Shown in pieces: positions 1 through 9,406 of a stretch of 64,000 nt of DNA. The translations under genes were made by a program, and so were the position numbers. Under the pieces are notes generated by a model, which did no database searches, had not been told where the DNA came from, and was given only the letters and a program-made list of their open reading frames with translations. Each line of letters opens with the position of its first letter. Within the stretch, counting starts at the first letter, position 1. The stretch spans positions 806,001-870,000 of the forward strand of contig NZ_CADFDU010000002.1 in NCBI RefSeq assembly GCF_902833045.1. Direction: 5' to 3'. Origin of the DNA: Burkholderia sp. BCC0322. GTDB taxonomy: Bacteria; Pseudomonadota; Gammaproteobacteria; Burkholderiales; Burkholderiaceae.

Positions 1-2177
1 GCGTCGGATTTCTCCGCGGACACGACCATCGCGTCGAGGTCGCGCGTGATCTGCTTCGACGCGTCGAGCTGATCGGCGGGCGGCGGCTCGCCGGCCTCGG
101 CCTTCTCGAGATTCTCGAGCACCGCGGCCAGGCCGCGATGCAGCGCGTCGTCGTGGAGGATGCTGCCGTCGGCCGCGCAGGCCGTGCGGATCAGCGGCGC
201 GGCGGCCGTGATCTGCGCGCCGAGCACGTGCGTCTGCACCAGCAGGTCGTTCAGTTCGGGCACGAAGCGCTGGTGCGCCTTCGGCTCGATCATCATCCGC
301 TGGAACGCCTGACCGAGATTCGCGAACGCGATGTGCACGTCCTTGCGCGCGAGGCGGTAGCGGTAGTCGTCGTCGAGCGTCGTGGCCGGTGTCTCGATGG
401 CCGCGGCGACGACCGGCACGACGGCCGCGCCGTCGGCGGCCGGCACCGGCGGCGGCGACATGCCGCGCCCGGCGCGCCACACAGCCTCGAAATACTTGCG
501 GGTGGCGGTGAGCATGTCGGCGACCTGCTTGCCCATCAGCCGGTATTCCCAGTACGGGAACAGCCGGCTCGCGGCGATCGCGATCATGCAGCCGACCACC
601 GTGTCGATCGCGCGCTCGCCGATGATCCGCATGCTGCCCGGCGCGAGCAGGTGGAACATCAGCAGCACGTACGATGACGTGAACACGACGCTCGCCGCGT
701 AGTTGAACAGCAGCAGGCTGTAGCTCATCACCATCGACCCGAACATGATCGCGATCAGCAGGTGCGGCTCCTTCACCGTGTAGATCAGCGCGATGCTCGC
801 CGCGCAGCCGATCAGCGTGCCGATGATCCGCTGCGCGTTGCGCTGCTTGGTGAGCGAGTAGCCGGGCTTCAGGATGATGATGGTCGTCATCACGATCCAG
901 TATGCATTCGTGAGCGGCAGCAGCCGGCCGAGCCAGAACCCGACCGCCACCGCGATCGTCACGCGCAGCGCGTGGCGGAAGCTCGGCGAGCGCATGTTCA
1001 GGTTCGAGAAGATCAGCAGCGGCGACATCCGGCGACGCTGCAGGAAGCGCGTGAGCGCCTTGTCGATCTTCAATTCGGTCTGCTGCGGATCGGCGTGGCC
1101 CGACAGGTTGCGGCGCATCCGCTCGATCAGGCGCGTCGCGCTCCAGATCCGCCGGAACGTGGCGAGCACGGCCGCATACGCTTCCGCGTTGGTGGCCGGG
1201 AAGTTCTTCTTGCGCATCAGCTCGATCTCGTACTCGATCGCGCGCAGCTCGGCCTTCACGCTGATCCGCGAATGCGGTGCGCGGTTCTCGAGCACCGCGA
1301 GGCCGATCTCCTCGAGATCGGCGGCCGCCTTGCGGATCAGGTCGCGGTAGAAAATGATCAGATCGGAGCCGCCGAACGTATTGCGCACCAGCGGGTAGTC
1401 GGTGTGCGCGCCGACGAACAGCTCGTGCAGGTCGACGCTGTTGATGAACAGGTTGTACATCGTCGTGCGGCCGGGGTCGAGTTTGCCGCGCCGCAGCTTC
1501 GGCAGGTTGCGCAGCACGATGTCGCGCGCGGTTTCCTGCGTCTCGACCGCGGTGATCTGCTTCGCGACGAGATTGCGGTAGCACTCGTCGAGATCGGCAT
1601 CGAGATCGTAGAACTGCGCGCGCGCGAGCAGGTAGTCGGCGCACGCGAACAGGCTCTCGGCGAGCGCCTGCTGCTCGATCCGGCGCGCCTGCCATTGCGA
1701 CACGAGCGTGGCCCAGTACGTGTACCAGAGGCCGCCCGCGAGAATCCAGCCGGCGTTGACGAACGCCTGCAGCGGCGTGAACTTCTCCTCGAGCGTCATC
1801 ACCATCATGAACAGCGTGGCGAAGCTGATCTGCGGCCAGCGGTTGCCGTAGACGACGATCAGCGACAGCACGAAGGTGAGCGGCACGATGGTGAGCCACA
1901 GCACGAAGATGTTCGGTGTCGCGAGGCCGGTTGCGAGCGCGGCCAGAAAACCGATCACGCTGCAAGCGAGCATTTCGTTGTGCTTGTACTTGAGCGGGCC
2001 CGGCATGTCGACGACGCATGCGCCGAGCGCGCCCGTCGAGATCGTGAAGCCGAGCTCCCGGTTGTGAAACACGATCAGGCACAGCACGGCCGGCAGCGAG
2101 ACGCCGACCGCGATCCGCAGGCCGCCGAAGAAGTACTGGCTGTAAAAAAACTTTCTGATTTCGACCGAATAGCGCAT
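1..2177 (-). CDS. YccS-like FUSC family inner-membrane protein (C-terminus cut by window edge)
   Basis: Reading from the ATG at 2177 (N-terminus MRYSVEIRKF) the frame is open for 725 codons and leaves the window at position 1, so the last residues are missing. E. coli YccS is about 720 residues, so little is lost. Two blocks of hydrophobic segments (roughly residues 17-170 and 390-510) flank a long soluble helical region, the fusaric-acid-resistance (FUSC) architecture. The second block contains LKPGYSLTKQRNAQRIIGT, a typical FUSC signature, and a second soluble domain follows it. FUSC proteins include aromatic-acid efflux components such as AaeB, but YccS itself has no settled substrate. It diverges from recC across about 180 bp. 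The family call is firm; the function is unknown. Confidence 0.9.
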   Translation of the reverse strand, partial: MRYSVEIRKFFYSQYFFGGLRIAVGVSLPAVLCLIVFHNRELGFTISTGALGACVVDMPGPLKYKHNEMLACSVIGFLAALATGLATPNIFVLWLTIVPLTFVLSLIVVYGNRWPQISFATLFMMVMTLEEKFTPLQAFVNAGWILAGGLWYTYWATLVSQWQARRIEQQALAESLFACADYLLARAQFYDLDADLDECYRNLVAKQITAVETQETARDIVLRNLPKLRRGKLDPGRTTMYNLFINSVDLHELFVGAHTDYPLVRNTFGGSDLIIFYRDLIRKAAADLEEIGLAVLENRAPHSRISVKAELRAIEYEIELMRKKNFPATNAEAYAAVLATFRRIWSATRLIERMRRNLSGHADPQQTELKIDKALTRFLQRRRMSPLLIFSNLNMRSPSFRHALRVTIAVAVGFWLGRLLPLTNAYWIVMTTIIILKPGYSLTKQRNAQRIIGTLIGCAASIALIYTVKEPHLLIAIMFGSMVMSYSLLLFNYAASVVFTSSYVLLMFHLLAPGSMRIIGERAIDTVVGCMIAIAASRLFPYWEYRLMGKQVADMLTATRKYFEAVWRAGRGMSPPPVPAADGAAVVPVVAAAIETPATTLDDDYRYRLARKDVHIAFANLGQAFQRMMIEPKAHQRFVPELNDLLVQTHVLGAQITAAAPLIRTACAADGSILHDDALHRGLAAVLENLEKAEAGEPPPADQLDASKQITRDLDAMVVSAEKSD

Positions 2178-2360
2178 CGATGGGCTGAATGGCAGACGAA
2201 GACGCCCGGGGGCGGCATCTTGACTGGCGACGAGTCTATCGTATTTCGCGGTCCGCAAAACCTGGCCGTCCGGCCGATGCTCGCGGCGGCGGACCATTTG
2301 CTATCCTTCGGGAACCTGTTCGCCCGGTTCGGCCGGCGCGAGAATCCGACGCCCCGCCTC

Positions 2361-5300
2361 ATGCTCCATCTGTTCTATTCGAATCGTCACGAAACGCTGG
2401 CCGACGCGCTGCTCGAGGATCTGGCCGCGTTCCCGGCCCGCAACGGCCCGTGGGCGCCGCAGCAGGTCATCGTGCCGAGCGCGGCGCTGCGCCGCCGTCT
2501 CGAGCTCGACATCGCCGCGCGCAACGGCGTGTGCGCGAACGTCGAGTTCTCGTATCTCGCGCAATGGCTGTGGGCGCAGATCGGCCGCGTGATGGAGGTG
2601 CCCAAGCGTTCGCCGTTCGCGCCCGACCGCCTCGTGTGGCGCTGCTACCGGCTGTTCGCGCAGGCGTCCGACGGGGCGCCGTGGCTCGCGTCGCCGCGGC
2701 TGGCCGCGTATCTGTCCGCGTCCGACGATGCGATGCGCTACGAGCTTGCACACCGCGTCGCGGCCGTGCTCGATCATTACCTGACCTATCGCCCCGAATG
2801 GCTGGCCGCATGGCAGGCCGGCGAGTCCGTGCTCGCGGGCGACGCCGCGCCGCGCGGGATCAGCGACGCCGCGCGCGACGACGAGCGCTGGCAGGCCGCG
2901 CTGTGGCGCGCGCTGCTGGCCGAGCTGAGCGACAGCGGCACGCCGCCGGCGCACCGTTTCCTCGTCGAGGCGCGCCATCTCGATCCTGAAACCATTGCGC
3001 GTGCGGACTGGCCGGAATCGGTCGCCGTGTTCGCGCTGCCGACGATGCCGCCGCTGCATGTCGCCTTGCTGCGCGAGCTGTCGCGCTGGATCGACGTGCG
3101 CGTCTATGCGCTGAACCCGTGTCGCGAGTTCTGGTTCGACATTGTGACCGCCGCGCATGCCGAGGCGCTCGATGCGGCCGGGCGGCTCGACTACCAGGAA
3201 GTCGGCCATCCGCTGCTTGCCGAATGGGGCAGGCAGACCCAGGCGCAACTGCACATGCTGCACGAGCTGACTGAAAGCGCCGCGTCGGGCGACGCGGCGC
3301 GGTTCGTCGAGAATCCCGAGCCGACGTGGCTCGCGCGCGTGCAGAACGCGATCCTCGAATTGCGGCCGGAGGCGGAAACCGGCGACACGCCGGCCGAGCG
3401 CGGGATCGAGGTGCACGTGTGCCACAGCCTCGCGCGCCAGCTCGAGGTGCTGCACGACCGGCTGCTCGCGTGGTTCGACGCCGATGCGAGCCTGCAGCCG
3501 TCCGACGTGCTCGTCGCGGTGGCCGATCTCGCGGCGGCCGGGCCGCTGATCGACGCCGTGTTCGGCACGGCTGGCACCGGCGGTGCCCGTGTGCCTTACC
3601 GGATCACCGGCCTGCCGCCGTCGCAGGCGAACCCGGTCGCGCGCGTGCTGCTCGACTGGCTCGCGTTGCCGGAGCGGCAGGTCGGTGCGCCCGAACTGGT
3701 CGAATGGCTGCGCGTCGACGCGGTGGCGGCGCGCTACGGCATCGATGCGGCGGCGCTGGAGACGGTGCAGACCTGGCTCGCAGCCGCCGGCGCGCGGCGC
3801 GGACTGTCGCCGCGCGCGAGCGACGACGCGGCCGTGCCCGCGCCGCGCCATACGTTCTCCGATGCGCTCGCGCGGCTCTTTCTCGGTTATGCGATGCCGG
3901 AGGGCGCGGCGCCGGTCGGCGCGTGGCTGCCGATCGAGGCGGCCACCGGCAGCGAGGCCGAACTGCTCGGCCGGCTCGCGCGCTTCACCGACGATCTCGA
4001 CGGCTTCGCGCGGCGGCTGGCCGAATCGCATACGCCGCAAGGCTGGAGCGAGCTGTTCGCCGATACGCTCGCGCGTTTCTTCGATTCGGGCGCCGCGTAT
4101 GCGGATGCGCTCGCGGGCGTGCGCGACGCGCTCGACGCGATGCTGGCCGCGATGACGGAGGGCGCGCCCGACGTCGCGCTGCCGGCAGCCGTCGTCCGGG
4201 CGGGCTTGGCCGCCGCGCTCGACGATCCGGCGCGCGGCGGCGTGCCGTGGGGCGGCGTCACGTTCTCGTCGCTGACGAGCCTGCGCGGCCTGCCGTATCG
4301 CGTGGTCTGCCTGCTCGGGATGGACGATGGCGTGCTGCCGAGTCTTGCGCGCGCCGACGAATTCGACCTGATGGCCGTGTTGCCGAAGCTCGGTGACCGC
4401 CAGCGCCGCGACGACGAGCGCAACCTGTTTCTCGACCTGCTGCTCGCGGCGCGCGACCGGTTGATGATTGCCTACACGGGCCGCAGCATTCGCGACAACG
4501 CGCCGCTGCCGCCCGCGGCACTCGTCGACGAGCTGCTCGATCATCTCGCGCTCGTCACGGCCGGGCCCGACGCGCCGCCGGACGCGGTCGAGGCCGCGCG
4601 GCGCGCATTCGTCGTCGAGCATCCGCTGCAACCGTTCGCGGCCGCGTATTTCCAGCCCGGCAGCGCACTCGTTTCCTACGATGCCGAGCGTGCGGCGCTC
4701 GCGACGCTGCTGGCCGCCGAGGCGTCGGGGGACGGCCCGCGCGAGCTGCCGTTCTTCGCGCAGCCGCTGCCGGCCGAGCCGGTCGAGCCGGTCGCATTCA
4801 GCGAATTCGAACGCTTCTGGCGGCATCCCGCGCGTGCGCTGCTGCGCGCGCGGCTCGGCATCGTGCTTGCCGACGCACAGGCCGAACTGCTCGACACCGA
4901 GCCGTTCGCGCTCGACTTCACCGGCAGCGATGCGCTCGCCGAGCGCGTGCTGCCGCTGCTGATCGAGTCGGACGAGGGCCGCGTGCACGATCACGCGCTG
5001 CGCATTGCGGACGCGAGCCCCGAACTGCCGGGCGGCGCGACGGGCGCCGTGTGGCGCGATCAGGCGCTTGGTTCGATGACGCAGCTCGCGTCGAACGTGC
5101 GCCGCGCGCTGGCCGACGGGATGGAGCGGCGGCCGTTCTCGCTCACCGTCATGCCCGTCTGGCCCGACACGGAGCAGGCGCTGTTCGGCGCCGACGACGC
5201 GCTGCTGTCGGGCGACGCGGTGAGCGCGCCGCTCGAACTGCACGGCACGCTGAACCGGCTGACGCCGGCCGGGCAGATCATCTACCGCTACGCGCGGCCG

Positions 5301-5699
5301 AGTGCGCGCGACTACCTGTCGGTGTGGCTCGCCCATCTCGTCTACTGCGCGGTGGATCCCGGTGGCCCGCGCCGCACGCTGTGGTTCGGTAGCGGCGGTG
5401 CATTCGAGCTGACGCCGGTCGCGGCGCCGCTCGAGCGGCTCGCGCCGCTGGCCGCGCTGTTTCGCGCGGGGCGTCGCATGCCGTTGCGGTTTTTCCCGCG
5501 CAGCGCGTGGGCGAGGGTGTCCGACGGCGAGGCGAAGGCCGCGAGCGTCTGGATCAACGAACGGGTCGTGAGCGAGGCCGACGATCCGGCCATCGCGATC
5601 GCGTGGCGCGGTGCGCATGCATCGCTCGACGAGCCGTTCGGCACGCTCGCGCGGCTCGTGTTCGATCCGCTCGTCGAGCATCTGAAGGAGGTCGCATGA
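2361..5699 (+). CDS. recC: RecBCD enzyme subunit RecC
   Basis: RecC is the Chi-recognition and scaffold subunit of the RecBCD helicase-nuclease, which processes double-strand DNA ends for RecA loading. The product is 1112 residues, close to the E. coli length of about 1120. The N-terminus (MLHLFYSNRHETLADALLED) aligns with the RecC start, followed by the conserved region with YLAQWLWAQIGRVM near residue 70. The ATG at 2361 was chosen because the RecC fold begins there; the frame is open much further upstream, but that extension overlaps the divergent FUSC gene and has no RecC character. As expected for RecC there is no intact Walker A motif. The stop overlaps the recB start (ATGA), so the two are translationally coupled. 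Confidence 0.96.
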   Translation: MLHLFYSNRHETLADALLEDLAAFPARNGPWAPQQVIVPSAALRRRLELDIAARNGVCANVEFSYLAQWLWAQIGRVMEVPKRSPFAPDRLVWRCYRLFAQASDGAPWLASPRLAAYLSASDDAMRYELAHRVAAVLDHYLTYRPEWLAAWQAGESVLAGDAAPRGISDAARDDERWQAALWRALLAELSDSGTPPAHRFLVEARHLDPETIARADWPESVAVFALPTMPPLHVALLRELSRWIDVRVYALNPCREFWFDIVTAAHAEALDAAGRLDYQEVGHPLLAEWGRQTQAQLHMLHELTESAASGDAARFVENPEPTWLARVQNAILELRPEAETGDTPAERGIEVHVCHSLARQLEVLHDRLLAWFDADASLQPSDVLVAVADLAAAGPLIDAVFGTAGTGGARVPYRITGLPPSQANPVARVLLDWLALPERQVGAPELVEWLRVDAVAARYGIDAAALETVQTWLAAAGARRGLSPRASDDAAVPAPRHTFSDALARLFLGYAMPEGAAPVGAWLPIEAATGSEAELLGRLARFTDDLDGFARRLAESHTPQGWSELFADTLARFFDSGAAYADALAGVRDALDAMLAAMTEGAPDVALPAAVVRAGLAAALDDPARGGVPWGGVTFSSLTSLRGLPYRVVCLLGMDDGVLPSLARADEFDLMAVLPKLGDRQRRDDERNLFLDLLLAARDRLMIAYTGRSIRDNAPLPPAALVDELLDHLALVTAGPDAPPDAVEAARRAFVVEHPLQPFAAAYFQPGSALVSYDAERAALATLLAAEASGDGPRELPFFAQPLPAEPVEPVAFSEFERFWRHPARALLRARLGIVLADAQAELLDTEPFALDFTGSDALAERVLPLLIESDEGRVHDHALRIADASPELPGGATGAVWRDQALGSMTQLASNVRRALADGMERRPFSLTVMPVWPDTEQALFGADDALLSGDAVSAPLELHGTLNRLTPAGQIIYRYARPSARDYLSVWLAHLVYCAVDPGGPRRTLWFGSGGAFELTPVAAPLERLAPLAALFRAGRRMPLRFFPRSAWARVSDGEAKAASVWINERVVSEADDPAIAIAWRGAHASLDEPFGTLARLVFDPLVEHLKEVA

Positions 5700-8600
5700 G
5701 TGCCGGGTCGCAGCCGCAACAGGCGAGCGAACTCGACGTGTTCGCGTGCCCGCTCGACGGCGTCAACCAGATCGAGGCATCGGCCGGCACCGGCAAGACC
5801 TGGAACATCTGCGCACTCTATGTGCGCCTGTTGCTGGAAAAGGATCTCGGTGCGGACGAAATCCTCGTCGTGACCTTCACGAAAGCGGCGACTGCCGAGC
5901 TGCACGAGCGGATTCGCGGCCGGCTCGCGCAGCTTGCGCATGCGCTCGACACGGGTGACGACGGCGGCGATCCGTTCATCGCGCGCCTGCTCGAAACCAC
6001 GCTCGGCGAAAGCGGCGCGCTCGATCCCGAGACGGCTGCGAAGCGGATCCGGCGCGCGCTGCGCGCGTTCGACCAGGCCGCGATCCATACGATTCACGCG
6101 TTCTGCCAGCGCGCGCTGCAGGAAGCGCCATTCGCGGCGGCGATGCCGTTCGCATTCGACATGGAGGCCGACGACGCGTCGCTGCGCTTCGAACTCGCAG
6201 CGGATTTCTGGCGCACGCGCGTCGAACCGGCGGCCGCGCGCTGGCCGGGCTTTGCGACCTGGCTCGTCGAATCGGGCGCGGGCCCGGCCGCGCTCGATGC
6301 CCAGCTTGCGCGCCGGCTGAAGAAGCCGCTTGCCGCGCTGCGCTGGGACGGCGTGAGCGAGCCGGACGACTCGGCCGAGGCGGCGGCTGCCGAATGCTTC
6401 GCCGAGGCCGAGCGGATGTGGGCGGCCGAGTGCGAAGCGATCGATGCGTTGCTGCGCACCGCGCAGCCCGCGCTCAACCAGCGTTCGCACAAACCCGAAG
6501 CGGTTGCCGATGCGCTTGCCGCATGGGCCGCGCATTTCGCGCAGGGCAACGCGACGGCCGCGCTGCCGAAGGCCGCACTGAAGCTCACGCGCACTGCATT
6601 GGTGAAGGCGACGAAAAAAGGCGGCGCGACGCCTGAACACGCGTTCTTCGACGTGGCCGATGCGCTCGAAGCGGCCGTGGCGGCGGCCGAGGCCGCGCAG
6701 CGCGCGCGCTGGCTCGCGCTGATCGCCGAATGGCTCGACATGGCGCCGGGCGAACTGGCCGAGCGCAAGCGCACGCGGCGCGTCGTCTCGTTCGACGATC
6801 TGCTCACGAACCTGTACCACGCGCTGCATGCACATCCGTGGCTCGCGCAGACGCTGCGCGCGCGCTATCCGGCCGCGCTGATCGACGAGTTTCAGGATAC
6901 CGACCCGCTGCAGTTCGCGATCTTCGACCGGATCTTCGCGCCGGGCGGGCCGCTCTTTCTCGTCGGCGATCCGAAGCAGGCGATCTACAGCTTCCGCGCG
7001 GCCGATCTGCATACCTATCTTGCCGCGCGTGCCAGGGCGAGCGCGTGCTACACACTCGCGGTCAACCAGCGTTCGACGCCCGCGATCGTCGATGCGTGCA
7101 ACCGCTTCTTCATGTCGAATCCGCGCGCGTTCGTGCTCGACGGGCTCGATTACTACGCGGTGCGCGCGGGCACGCGCGTGCGCGCGCCGTTCGTCGACGC
7201 GACCGATCCGGGCCCGGCCGGCGACTTTCGGGTGTGGGCGTTGCCGGGCGGCGAAGCCACGTTGCTCAAGCGTGAGGCGCAGGCGCAGGCCGCGCAGGCC
7301 TGTGCCGCCGAGATCGCGCGGCTGATGCGCGGCGCGCGCGAAGGGCGCGTGCGGCTCGGCGATACGCCGCTGTCGCCTGGCGATATCGCAGTGCTCGTGC
7401 AGACGCACCGGCAAGGCAGTCTCGTGAAGCGCGTGCTGGCCACGTGGGGCATCGGCAGCGTCGAACTGGCGCAGGCCTCGGTGTTCTCGACCGGCGACGC
7501 CGAGCAGCTCGAGCGCGTGCTGGCGGCGATCGATGCCCCCGGCGACCTGCGGCGCTTGCGTGCGGCGCTCGCATCCGACTGGTTCGGCCTCGATGCCGGT
7601 GCGCTGTGGCGGATGGAGCAGGGCGACGGCGACGCGCAACGTGAAGCATCGGCGGCCGATGGTGCCGACGCGATGAGCTGGGTCGAGCGCTTCTCGCGGT
7701 ATCGGCTGTTGTGGCGCGAACGCGGCTTTGCGGTGATGTGGCGCACGTTCACGCGCGAGCTGCGGGTTGCCGAACGCCTGATGGCTGGCGCGGACGGCGA
7801 GCGTCGCGTGACCGACATCAACCATCTGGCCGAACTGACGCAGGCGCGCGCATCCGCGCAACCGGGCATCGCGCCGACGCTGCGCTGGCTTGCCGCGCAA
7901 CGGCTCGGCGGCGGCGGCGAGGAAGCGCAGCTGCGTCTCGAATCCGATCGCAACCTCGTGCAGATCGTCACCGTGCACAAGTCGAAAGGCCTCGAATACG
8001 CGATCGTGTTCTGTCCGTTCCTGAACGACGGCGGGTTGCGCGAGCCGCCCGCGTCGGCGCTGCCGGATGCGCGCGAATATCACGACGACGCGGGCGACGC
8101 GGTGCTGCATTACGGATGCGACGATGAGGCGGCCGCACATGCGGCGCGGCAGGCGTTGCGCGAGCAGGCCGCGGAGCGCGCGCGGCTCGTCTACGTGGCG
8201 CTCACGCGGGCGGTCTATCGTTGCTACGTCGTCGCCGGGCCGTACCTGTCGTCGCGCTCGACGCGCGAAGCGCGGCGCAGCGTGCTCAACTGGCTCGTTG
8301 CCGGCGCAGGCCAGTCGTTTGACGCATGGCTCGACGAGCCGCCCGACGAAGCCGCGCTCGATACGGCGTGGCAGGCGCTCGCGGGTGGCCCCGTGAGCGT
8401 TGCGCCGCTGCCGGCGCCGGCGCGACCCGAGCGTCTCGCGGCCGGGCACGACGCGTCGCAGACGCTCGCGGCGCGCCATACGACGCGCATGCTGCGCGAT
8501 GCGTGGCGGATGGCGAGCTTCAGTTCGCTGACCGCGTCGATGGCGCGCGAGGAAGCGGGCGTCGCGGCGGTACCTGATGACGAACTGCGGCCCGATCACG

Positions 8601-9406
8601 ATGCGCTTGCCGCGGCGGTGCCGGATGGCGAGTGGCCGTGGGTCGACACGGTCGCACCCGAGCCCCCGGACGACGACATCCTCATGTTCCCGCGCGGCGC
8701 GGCGGCCGGCGAGTGCCTGCACCGCCTGTTCGAACTCAGCCGGTTCACGGAGCCCGAGTCGTGGCCCAGGGCCGCGCTCGGCGCGCTGCACGACCGGCCG
8801 GTCGAAGCCGAGCCCGAACTCGCGACACGCCTGCCGGCGATGATGGTGCAGCTGGTCGACGATGTCGTGCGCACCGAGCTCGTGCCGGGCATGCGGCTCG
8901 CCGATCTCGATCCGGCGAAGCGGCTCGACGAAATGGGTTTCCTGTTCCCGGCGCCGTCGCTCGACCTGACGGCGCTGCGCCGCCTGCTGGTCGCGCACGG
9001 CTACCCCGACGTTGCACTGGAGGCGGGCACGCTCGCCGGTTTCATCAAGGGTTTCATCGACATGATCGTCGAACACGACGGCCGCTTCTGGATCGTCGAC
9101 TGGAAGTCGAACCATCTCGGCACGACGCCGGACGCCTACGGCCCGCGCGCGCTCGACGTCGCGATGGCCGATCACGCGTATCACCTGCAGGCGCTGCTCT
9201 ACACGGTCGCACTGCATCGCTACCTGCGCGGGCGGCTGCCCGACTACGACTACGACACGCATATCGCGGGCTACCTGTACCTGTTCGTGCGTGGTGTGCG
9301 GCCCGACTGGCGCAGCGACGGCGAGCCGGCCGGCGTGCATGCGCGGCGGCCCGAGCGCGCGCTCGTCGACGCGCTCGACCGGATGATGGAAGGGGGCCGC
9401 GCATGA
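5696..9406 (+). CDS. recB: RecBCD enzyme subunit RecB (helicase-nuclease)
   Basis: RecB is the 3'-5' SF1 helicase and sole nuclease of RecBCD. The 1236-residue product starts at the ATG overlapping the recC stop. Visible motifs are Walker A EASAGTGKTWN at about residues 28-37, Walker B LIDEFQDTDPLQF at about 395-407, the motif V/VI region (VTVHKSKGLEYAIVFCP and RLVYVALTRAVYRC), and a C-terminal nuclease domain with GFIDMIVEHDGRFWIVDWKSN, which places the metal-binding Asp1122 and Asp1135 and catalytic Lys1137. All helicase and nuclease hallmarks are present, so the enzyme should be active. The gene is the middle member of recC-recB-recD, with a four-base overlap at each end. Confidence 0.97.
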   Translation: MSAGSQPQQASELDVFACPLDGVNQIEASAGTGKTWNICALYVRLLLEKDLGADEILVVTFTKAATAELHERIRGRLAQLAHALDTGDDGGDPFIARLLETTLGESGALDPETAAKRIRRALRAFDQAAIHTIHAFCQRALQEAPFAAAMPFAFDMEADDASLRFELAADFWRTRVEPAAARWPGFATWLVESGAGPAALDAQLARRLKKPLAALRWDGVSEPDDSAEAAAAECFAEAERMWAAECEAIDALLRTAQPALNQRSHKPEAVADALAAWAAHFAQGNATAALPKAALKLTRTALVKATKKGGATPEHAFFDVADALEAAVAAAEAAQRARWLALIAEWLDMAPGELAERKRTRRVVSFDDLLTNLYHALHAHPWLAQTLRARYPAALIDEFQDTDPLQFAIFDRIFAPGGPLFLVGDPKQAIYSFRAADLHTYLAARARASACYTLAVNQRSTPAIVDACNRFFMSNPRAFVLDGLDYYAVRAGTRVRAPFVDATDPGPAGDFRVWALPGGEATLLKREAQAQAAQACAAEIARLMRGAREGRVRLGDTPLSPGDIAVLVQTHRQGSLVKRVLATWGIGSVELAQASVFSTGDAEQLERVLAAIDAPGDLRRLRAALASDWFGLDAGALWRMEQGDGDAQREASAADGADAMSWVERFSRYRLLWRERGFAVMWRTFTRELRVAERLMAGADGERRVTDINHLAELTQARASAQPGIAPTLRWLAAQRLGGGGEEAQLRLESDRNLVQIVTVHKSKGLEYAIVFCPFLNDGGLREPPASALPDAREYHDDAGDAVLHYGCDDEAAAHAARQALREQAAERARLVYVALTRAVYRCYVVAGPYLSSRSTREARRSVLNWLVAGAGQSFDAWLDEPPDEAALDTAWQALAGGPVSVAPLPAPARPERLAAGHDASQTLAARHTTRMLRDAWRMASFSSLTASMAREEAGVAAVPDDELRPDHDALAAAVPDGEWPWVDTVAPEPPDDDILMFPRGAAAGECLHRLFELSRFTEPESWPRAALGALHDRPVEAEPELATRLPAMMVQLVDDVVRTELVPGMRLADLDPAKRLDEMGFLFPAPSLDLTALRRLLVAHGYPDVALEAGTLAGFIKGFIDMIVEHDGRFWIVDWKSNHLGTTPDAYGPRALDVAMADHAYHLQALLYTVALHRYLRGRLPDYDYDTHIAGYLYLFVRGVRPDWRSDGEPAGVHARRPERALVDALDRMMEGGRA

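Noticed and set aside
762-2360. Open frame extending recC upstream by over 500 codons
   Set aside because: It lies antisense to the FUSC membrane-protein gene, is Arg/Asp/His-rich, and RecC homology begins at 2361. It is a GC-driven shadow frame.
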